From an uncultured Clostridia bacterium (GTDB lineage Bacteria; Bacillota; Clostridia; Christensenellales; Borkfalkiaceae): DNA of 7,597 nt. The stretch is taken from assembly GCA_947176485.1 (NCBI GenBank), contig CAMWQS010000073.1:1-7597 (forward strand). The letters are read 5' to 3'. Below are positions 1-4,500 of the stretch, one piece after another. The translations under genes were made by a program, and so were the position numbers. Each line of letters starts with the position of its first letter. The stretch's first letter is position 1. The notes beneath the pieces were generated by a model. It was not told where the DNA came from, searched no databases, and was given only the letters and a program-made list of their open reading frames with translations.

Positions 1-1
1 T

Positions 2-34
2 TCGTCGGCCGCGTCAGATGTGTATAAGCCACAG
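2..34 (+). other. Nextera/Tn5 transposase adapter remnant (artefact)
   Basis: Aligned by eye without gaps, these 33 bases match the Illumina Nextera read-1 transposase adapter, recalled from memory, at 30 positions; mismatches are at 10, 29 and 30. The right part (16-34) corresponds to the 19-base Tn5 mosaic end with two mismatches. Such a match at the extreme end of a sequence is best explained as untrimmed library adapter, not genomic DNA. Genomic sequence probably begins near position 35. The mismatches suggest error-containing reads or consensus. Confidence 0.9.
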
Positions 35-42
35 GCGGTATA

Positions 43-75
43 GAAAAAGCCGCCGTCACGCAGTGACGGCGGCTT
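43..75 (-). terminator. Rho-independent terminator of the SRP RNA
   Basis: A perfect 13-bp stem pairs 47-59 with 63-75 around the 3-base loop 60-62. Read on the minus strand, the hairpin runs directly into a T tract (complement of the A run at 44-48). There is no T tract on the plus-strand side (76 onward reads ctcgtattc). It therefore terminates leftward transcription, which fits the SRP RNA gene immediately upstream on that strand. Confidence 0.88.
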
Positions 76-87
76 CTCGTATTCTAA

Positions 88-357
88 TAAGCTGTGCAGT
101 CTTTTTTGCCGTAATAAGCCGAAACGTTAACTTTGCAGGTAGCTCCACCAAAGCTACCTTATGGCACACCGACGGGACTGTTTAGTGCTGCTATATCCCT
201 ATCCTGACACGGTTCGCAGTTGTCGGTTGCATAAGACCTTGGTATCAACACCCCTTACAAAGCGCAGCTTTCCACTTATTGCGTCGAGAAAGACAATTCG
301 GTCCTGCTATTGCGGATTGCAGGTACAGGGCACCGCAAACTCCCCACTTAGCACAGT
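88..357 (-). ncRNA. ffs: Large bacterial signal recognition particle RNA (SRP RNA, scRNA type)
   Basis: This is the RNA core of the signal recognition particle, which binds Ffh and targets nascent membrane and secreted proteins to the membrane. On the minus strand, helix 8 is recognisable: GTCAGG (208-203), ATA, tetraloop GGGA (199-196), TAT, AGCAGC (192-187), matching the conserved symmetric loop that Ffh reads. The 5' half (about 338-290) carries the Alu-domain pattern of the Bacillota large SRP RNA, including GCGGTGCCCTGTACC and a CCTGC/GCAGG hairpin. A further hairpin (158-152 with 144-138, GGTAGCT/AGCTACC) fits helix 6. The ends pair (CTGTGC 356-351 with GCACAG 97-92), closing the molecule at about 270 nt, the usual length of this class. 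Its own promoter and terminator flank it. The exact 5' and 3' ends are estimates; family identity is secure. Confidence 0.93.
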
Positions 358-363
358 GGTAAC

Positions 364-392
364 ATTTTAACAGATATTTAATTTTTTTGCAA
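364..392 (-). promoter_or_regulatory. Sigma-A-type promoter of the SRP RNA
   Basis: Read on the minus strand there is a -35 box TTGCAA (392-387), a 17-base spacer, and a -10 box TAAAAT (369-364). Transcription would begin near A357, exactly where the closing stem of the SRP RNA starts. Spacing is ideal and the downstream product is an abundant stable RNA, so this is a convincing match. Confidence 0.75.
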
Positions 393-430
393 CTAAATTT
401 GCGGCTTTCAAGGCTTTATTCGGTATTAGC

Positions 431-459
431 TTGACAATTTTTTGTCGATAAACTAAAAT
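431..459 (+). promoter_or_regulatory. Sigma-A-type promoter of mrp
   Basis: A consensus -35 box TTGACA (431-436) is followed by a 17-base spacer and the -10 box TAAAAT (454-459), giving a start near 466 and a leader of about 20 bases before the mrp ATG. It is divergent from the SRP RNA promoter, with about 40 bases between the two -35 boxes. A small inverted repeat, GACAA-tttt-TTGTC (433-446), overlaps the -35 box and could be an operator, though its AT-rich centre makes chance likely. Confidence 0.75.
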
Positions 460-485
460 AAAGAAAAATTCTTAGGTATGTATTT

Positions 486-1319
486 ATGGCAAACTGTTCA
501 CACGACTGTTCTTCATGCGGCGATAGCGGTTGCGCTTCCCGCAAGAAGGAAAGCCTTATAAGAAAGCCTCACGAAATGAGTGATATTAAAAAAGTAATCG
601 CCGTGGTTTCGGGTAAGGGCGGTGTAGGCAAGTCTATGACTTGCTCACTTCTTGCCGCCGCCGCTCAAGCAAGCGGAAAGGTTACCGCGGTTATGGATGC
701 CGACATAACGGGACCCTCGATTCCCCGTATGTTCGGTGCCGATAAGCGCGCCATGGGCTCGGATAACGGAATTTTACCCGTCGTAACCGAAGGCGGCGTG
801 CAGATAATGTCAATGAACGTTCTCTTAGAGAACGAGGCGGAGCCCGTCGTTTGGCGCGGTTCGCTCATTTCGGGCACCGTTTTGCAGTTCTGGACGGACG
901 TAATTTGGACGGGCGTAGATATTATGTTTATCGATATGCCCCCCGGTACGGGCGACGTTCCTCTAACGGTATTCCAAAGCATCCCCATCGACGGCATAGT
1001 GGTAGTAACCACCCCGCAAGACTTGGTCGGTATGATAGTTCAAAAAGCCGTTAATATGGCACAGATGATGAATATCCCCATTCTCGGCATCGTCGAGAAT
1101 ATGAGTTATATCAAATGCCCCGACTGCGGCAGAAAAATTCCCGTTTTCGGCGAAAGCAAGGTTGACGCCATCGCAATGGAATACGGTATCCCCAACGTTG
1201 CAAAGCTTCCCATAGACCGCGACTTAACCGTTGCCGCCGACGGTGGAAAGATAGAGGGGGTAGAGGATAACCCGTTAAGCGACTTTTTGGGCAAAATTCT
1301 CAAAAAAATAAAGCTATAA
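486..1319 (+). CDS. mrp: Mrp/NBP35-type iron-sulfur cluster carrier ATPase
   Basis: A 277-residue P-loop NTPase of the Mrp/ApbC/NBP35 family, cytosolic scaffolds or carriers that deliver Fe-S clusters to apoproteins. The deviant Walker A is GKGGVGKS (residues 43-50), the DAD switch segment is at 71-73, and a Walker-B-like stretch with the MPPGTGD signature lies at 146-157. The C-terminal CPDC (211-214) is the CxxC that in relatives bridges a [4Fe-4S] cluster between two subunits. The N-terminus adds a second cysteine cluster (C4, C8, C11, C16; CxxxCxxCxxxxC), an NBP35-like extension seen in Clostridia Mrp proteins. Start 486 keeps this cluster; AGG at 474-476 is a modest ribosome site. It has its own promoter and terminator, so it appears monocistronic. 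Family certainty is high; the client proteins are unknown. Confidence 0.94.
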   Translation: MANCSHDCSSCGDSGCASRKKESLIRKPHEMSDIKKVIAVVSGKGGVGKSMTCSLLAAAAQASGKVTAVMDADITGPSIPRMFGADKRAMGSDNGILPVVTEGGVQIMSMNVLLENEAEPVVWRGSLISGTVLQFWTDVIWTGVDIMFIDMPPGTGDVPLTVFQSIPIDGIVVVTTPQDLVGMIVQKAVNMAQMMNIPILGIVENMSYIKCPDCGRKIPVFGESKVDAIAMEYGIPNVAKLPIDRDLTVAADGGKIEGVEDNPLSDFLGKILKKIKL

Positions 1320-1327
1320 AAACACGC

Positions 1328-1363
1328 AAAGCCACTCGGACAGACCGCCCGAGCGGCTTTATT
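1328..1363 (+). terminator. Rho-independent terminator after mrp
   Basis: AAAGCC (1328-1333) pairs with GGCTTT (1355-1360), and CTCGG (1335-1339) with CCGAG (1349-1353). One A/C mismatch (1334/1354) separates the two stems and the loop is about 9 bases. A T-rich tail follows (tttattattt). It begins 8 bases after the mrp stop. The A-rich bases on its left could give it weak activity in the other direction, but no minus-strand gene needs it. Confidence 0.8.
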
Positions 1364-1399
1364 ATTTACAAATATGTAAATACATTTTTAAAATTTCTG

Positions 1400-1428
1400 T
1401 TGACTGTGGAATTGTTTTGAGATATAAT
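1400..1428 (+). promoter_or_regulatory. Promoter of the deo/nucleotide salvage operon
   Basis: TTGACT (1400-1405), a 17-base spacer and a perfect TATAAT (1423-1428) form a near-consensus sigma-A promoter, with transcription expected from about 1435. An inverted repeat, TTTGA (1416-1420) and TCAAA (1428-1432), straddles the -10 box and could be a repressor site. deo operons are commonly repressed until deoxyribose-5-phosphate or a nucleoside accumulates, but no regulator gene is present to link to it. The leader of about 30 bases leaves no room for a riboswitch. Confidence 0.82.
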
Positions 1429-1452
1429 CAAACTGAGAAAATGAAATTAACT

Positions 1453-1458
1453 AAGGGG
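1453..1458 (+). promoter_or_regulatory. Ribosome binding site that fixes the deoC start
   Basis: AAGGGG lies 6 bases before the ATG at 1465. It decides the start: the longer reading frame opening at TTG 1417 begins between the -35 and -10 boxes, upstream of the predicted transcription start, so it cannot be translated from this promoter. Confidence 0.8.
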
Positions 1459-1464
1459 AAAATA

Positions 1465-2118
1465 ATGGACGTTAATGAAATTTTAAGCAAATGCGACCAT
1501 ACTCAACTTTCCGTTACGGCAACGTGGGCGGATATCAAAGCTTTAATTGACGACGGTATAAAGTATCACACCGCGTCGGTGTGCATACCGCCTTGCTACG
1601 TGGGCGACGCCGCAAAATACGCAGGCGGCAAAATTGCCATCTGCACGGTAATCGGCTTCCCCAACGGCTATAATACCAAGGAAGTCAAGGTTTTCGAAAC
1701 CGCCGACGCAGTAAAAAACGGCGCCGACGAAATCGATATGGTTATAAATATCGGTGATTTAAAGGCGAAGAATTACGCAAAAATTCAAGACGAAATCGTC
1801 GCAATTAAAAAAGCTTGCAACGGCAAGATTTTGAAGGTAATAATCGAAACTTGCCTTTTAACCGAAGACGAGAAGATTAAAATGTGCGAAATCGTAACCG
1901 CCGCAAAAGCCGACTTTATCAAAACCTCTACGGGCTTTTCCACGGCGGGCGCCACTCGTGAGGACGTGATTATTTTCAGTAAGCACGTCGGCAAAGACGT
2001 AAAAATCAAAGCGGCGGGCGGAATATCCTCCTTAAAGGACGCGGAAGATTTCGTAAACTTAGGCGCAAGCAGACTCGGCACTTCGCGTGTGGTAAAAATC
2101 GTAAAGGAAGGGAAGTAA
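1465..2118 (+). CDS. deoC: Deoxyribose-phosphate aldolase
   Basis: A cytosolic class I aldolase that cleaves 2-deoxyribose-5-phosphate to acetaldehyde and glyceraldehyde-3-phosphate, the last step of deoxynucleoside breakdown. At 217 residues it has the usual bacterial length. The Schiff-base lysine is K153 in FIKTSTGFS (151-159), the second catalytic lysine is K182 in KIKAAGGI (180-187), and the proton-relay aspartate is D91 in EIDMVINIG. The CTVIGFPNG segment (60-68) is also typical. The ATG at 1465 is chosen over the upstream TTG at 1417 because of its ribosome site and the promoter position; this trims 16 non-conserved residues. It is the first gene of the operon, and the next start codon follows its stop by one base. 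Identification is secure. Confidence 0.96.
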   Translation: MDVNEILSKCDHTQLSVTATWADIKALIDDGIKYHTASVCIPPCYVGDAAKYAGGKIAICTVIGFPNGYNTKEVKVFETADAVKNGADEIDMVINIGDLKAKNYAKIQDEIVAIKKACNGKILKVIIETCLLTEDEKIKMCEIVTAAKADFIKTSTGFSTAGATREDVIIFSKHVGKDVKIKAAGGISSLKDAEDFVNLGASRLGTSRVVKIVKEGK

Positions 2119-2119
2119 T

Positions 2120-2845
2120 ATGAGTAACGAAAAACACCCCAACGTTCCCACCCCGCACATAACAGCAAAGTACGGCGATTTTGCAAAGACCGTGCTTATG
2201 CCGGGCGACCCTTTAAGGGCAAAATTCATTGCCGAAAACTTTTTGGAAAACGCAGTTCTCGTCAACAACGTTCGCGGCGTCAACGGCTACACGGGTACCT
2301 ACAAGGGCAAGCGCGTTTCCGTTATGGCTTCGGGAATGGGTCAGCCGTCTATCGGTATTTACTCGTACGAGCTTTATAATTTCTACGACGTCGAAAACAT
2401 TATCCGCATAGGCTCGTGCGGTTCGTTCGATAAGGACTTGCACGTCCGCGATATTATAATCGCCCTCGGTGCTTGCACCAACGGCAACTACGCTATGCAG
2501 TACAACCTTCCTGGCACGTTCTGCCCCATTGCCGACTTTTCGCTTGCACGCCGTGCGGCTGAGCTGTGCGAAGAGGCGGGCGTAAAATACAAGGTTGGCA
2601 ACATTTTCTCGTCTGATATGTTCTACGACGATATGAACAGCGGTATGCAATGGGCAAAAATGGGTGTTTTAGGCGTTGAAATGGAAAGCGCAGCCCTCTA
2701 TTGCAACGCAGCCCGCGCCGGCAAAAAAGCGCTTTGTATCTGCACCGTAAGCGACAGCTTTATCTACCCCGAAGAAAACACTACGGCGGAAGAGAGGCAG
2801 AACTCGTTTACAAACATGATGAAAATCGCATTGGAGCTGGCTTAA
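2120..2845 (+). CDS. deoD: Purine-nucleoside phosphorylase, DeoD (hexameric) type
   Basis: Phosphorolyses purine ribo- and deoxyribonucleosides to free base and (deoxy)ribose-1-phosphate in the cytosol. It has 241 residues and aligns by eye with E. coli DeoD. H13 in TPHI matches the ribose-contacting histidine supplied by the neighbouring subunit. R33 (GDPLRAK), R52 (NNVRG) and R96 (IIRIGSCG) match the phosphate-binding arginines. GVEMES (185-190) binds ribose. D212 in TVSDSF is the base-protonating aspartate, and R226 in TTAEERQ is its partner. The loop between D212 and R226 is one residue longer than in E. coli. A 7-8 residue N-terminal extension precedes TPHI. The AAAGGAAGGG ribosome site lies within the end of deoC, one base separates the genes, and deoB follows after one base. 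A UDP-type phosphorylase is less likely given the DeoD-specific motifs. Confidence 0.95.
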   Translation: MSNEKHPNVPTPHITAKYGDFAKTVLMPGDPLRAKFIAENFLENAVLVNNVRGVNGYTGTYKGKRVSVMASGMGQPSIGIYSYELYNFYDVENIIRIGSCGSFDKDLHVRDIIIALGACTNGNYAMQYNLPGTFCPIADFSLARRAAELCEEAGVKYKVGNIFSSDMFYDDMNSGMQWAKMGVLGVEMESAALYCNAARAGKKALCICTVSDSFIYPEENTTAEERQNSFTNMMKIALELA

Positions 2846-2846
2846 T

Positions 2847-4010
2847 ATGTCAAAGAGATTTTTCCTTATAGTGCTTGACAGCTTCGGCGTCGGTGAACTT
2901 CCCGACGCGTACAAGTGGAAGGACGAGGGCAGCAATACCTTGGGTGCGATTCGTAATCACCCCAATTTCAACTGCCCCAACCTTACCGACCTCGGTCTTT
3001 TCAATATCGAGGGAGTGGGTGGCGGTATCGCCGAGCCCAAGGCAAGCTATGCAAGAATGCGTGAGCAGTCTATGGGCAAGGATACCACTATAGGTCACTG
3101 GGAAATCGCGGGCATAATTTCCCCCGAGCCTCTGCCGACATATCCCAACGGCTTCCCCGACGAGGTTATAAACGAATTTGAAAAACTTACGGGCAGAAAG
3201 GTAATCTGCAACAAACCGTACTCGGGCACGGAGGTCATCAAGGACTACGGACGCGAGCATATGGAAACGGGTGCGCTTATCGTGTACACCTCGGCGGACA
3301 GCGTGTTCCAAATCGCCGCCCACGAGGATATCGTGCCGGTGGAAGAACTCTATAAATACTGCGAAATCGCTCGCAATATGCTCGTCGGCAAACACGGTGT
3401 AGGCAGAGTAATTGCCCGCCCCTTCAACGGCGGATATCCTTTTACGCGCACCTCGAACAGGCACGATTTCTCGTTGCTCCCCCCGAAGGACACGATGCTA
3501 AACGTCTTGCAGCGTGCGGGTTACGACACTATTTCCGTCGGCAAAATTTACGATATTTTTGCTGGTAGCGGCGTTTCCGAAAGCCACCGCACGACCTCAA
3601 ACGCGCACGGAATGGAGGTAACGAAGGAGCTGCAGAAAAAGGACTTTTCGGGTCTGTGCTTCGTTAACCTCGTTGATTTCGATATGAAATACGGGCACCG
3701 CAACGACGTACCCGGCTATGCAGCCGCCGCGACGGAGTTCGATAACTTTTTATCAACCTTCCTTCCCGCGATGAGGGAGGACGATATTCTATTGATTACG
3801 GCAGACCACGGTTGCGACCCCGCGACCCCGTCCACCGACCATTCCCGCGAATACACGCCTATGCTAATTTGCGGTAAATCGATTAAAAGCGGTGTCAACC
3901 TCGGTACCCGTTCAAGCTTTTCGGATATCAGTGCAACCGTACTCGAATATTTCGGCGTTGCACAGCAAGGCACCAAAGGCGAAAGTTTCTTAAAGGCGGT
4001 AACCAAATGA
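2847..4010 (+). CDS. deoB: Phosphopentomutase
   Basis: Interconverts (deoxy)ribose-1-phosphate and -5-phosphate, linking the two phosphorylases in this operon to DeoC and the pentose phosphate pathway. It is an alkaline-phosphatase-superfamily enzyme using two manganese ions. At 387 residues it is close to the Bacillus cereus enzyme. Metal ligands by comparison are D11 (VLDSFGVGE), D279 and H284 (NLVDFDMKYGHR), D320 and H321 (TADHG) and H332 (STDHSREYTP). The phosphorylated catalytic threonine is T80 in GKDTTIGHWE. D151 in YTSADSVFQIAAHE corresponds to the conserved active-site aspartate of the cap region. No key residue is missing. GGAG at 2833-2836 is the ribosome site, 10 bases upstream. 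Its last four bases overlap the cdd start as ATGA, implying translational coupling. Confidence 0.96.
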   Translation: MSKRFFLIVLDSFGVGELPDAYKWKDEGSNTLGAIRNHPNFNCPNLTDLGLFNIEGVGGGIAEPKASYARMREQSMGKDTTIGHWEIAGIISPEPLPTYPNGFPDEVINEFEKLTGRKVICNKPYSGTEVIKDYGREHMETGALIVYTSADSVFQIAAHEDIVPVEELYKYCEIARNMLVGKHGVGRVIARPFNGGYPFTRTSNRHDFSLLPPKDTMLNVLQRAGYDTISVGKIYDIFAGSGVSESHRTTSNAHGMEVTKELQKKDFSGLCFVNLVDFDMKYGHRNDVPGYAAAATEFDNFLSTFLPAMREDDILLITADHGCDPATPSTDHSREYTPMLICGKSIKSGVNLGTRSSFSDISATVLEYFGVAQQGTKGESFLKAVTK

Positions 4011-4411
4011 CCGATTATAAATCGCTAATGCTCCAAGCGCAGGAAGCGCGCAAAAAATCTTATTCACCCTATTCGCATTTCTGCGTAGGTGCGGCGTTGC
4101 TTACCAAAAGCGGCAAAATCTACACGGGCTGCAATATTGAAAACGCAGCTTACACGCCTACGAACTGTGCCGAACGTACGGCAATTTTCAAAGCCGTCAG
4201 CGAGGGCGAGCGCGACTTCGAAGCAATGGCAATAGTGGGCGGCAGAGCAAACGAAAAGGGCGGTTTTTGCGCCCCTTGCGGCGTTTGCAGACAAGTAATT
4301 TCCGAGTTCTGCGAAAAAGACTTTGAAATCGTTCTCGGTGACGAGGAAGATCTCAAGGTCTACAAACTTTCCGAACTGTTGCCGTTTTCGTTTTCGAAAA
4401 ACGACTTATAA
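4007..4411 (+). CDS. cdd: Cytidine deaminase (tetrameric, zinc-dependent)
   Basis: Hydrolytically deaminates cytidine and deoxycytidine to uridine and deoxyuridine, feeding the pyrimidine phosphorylase encoded downstream. It has 134 residues, the short single-domain length of tetrameric cytidine deaminases of Gram-positives. The zinc site is C54 in TNCAERTA plus C91 and C94 in APCGVCRQ, with E56 as proton shuttle. SPYSHFCVGAAL (20-31) and TGCNIENAAY (40-49) form the substrate-binding region, and LSELLPFSF near the end matches the family's C-terminal signature. The AAAGGCGG ribosome site (3992-3999) lies inside deoB and the two genes share ATGA. Sequence outside the core gives no sign of deoxycytidylate deaminase, which has a different zinc motif spacing. 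Confidence 0.96.
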   Translation: MTDYKSLMLQAQEARKKSYSPYSHFCVGAALLTKSGKIYTGCNIENAAYTPTNCAERTAIFKAVSEGERDFEAMAIVGGRANEKGGFCAPCGVCRQVISEFCEKDFEIVLGDEEDLKVYKLSELLPFSFSKNDL

Positions 4412-4428
4412 TTTACCGCGGATAAAAT

Positions 4429-4500
4429 ATGAAAAAATTTTTAAGTAAAATCTTAATCGTCATAGTTGCGGCGTTTATGCTCGTTACGGCAGTCGGCTGT
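4429..4500 (+). other. Lipoprotein signal peptide with lipobox
   Basis: Residues 1-24 of the nucleotidase: lysines at 2, 3 and 7, a hydrophobic core (8-19) and the lipobox AVGC ending at C24 (codon 4498-4500). Signal peptidase II would cleave before C24 and the protein would be lipid-anchored to the outer face of the membrane. The -3 residue is Ala rather than the more common Leu, which still fits the pattern. Confidence 0.85.

Noticed and set aside
161..370. 69-codon plus-strand reading frame
   Set aside because: It runs antisense through the SRP RNA, has no ribosome site or recognisable protein features, and its composition follows the RNA structure.
665..1303. Minus-strand reading frames within mrp
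   Set aside because: Shadows of the mrp coding sequence, with no promoter, ribosome site or recognisable motif.
1429..1464. Possible riboswitch in the deoC leader
   Set aside because: The predicted leader is only about 30 bases and contains no stable hairpin, too short for a known aptamer plus expression platform.
2850..3464. 204-codon minus-strand reading frame inside deoB
   Set aside because: It is a codon-bias shadow of a clearly real deoB with all catalytic residues; the antisense protein shows no recognisable domain.
4412..4428. Promoter or terminator between cdd and the nucleotidase gene
   Set aside because: The gap is only 17 bases with no hairpin, and I see no paired -35/-10 boxes near the end of cdd, so the gene is treated as part of the operon.
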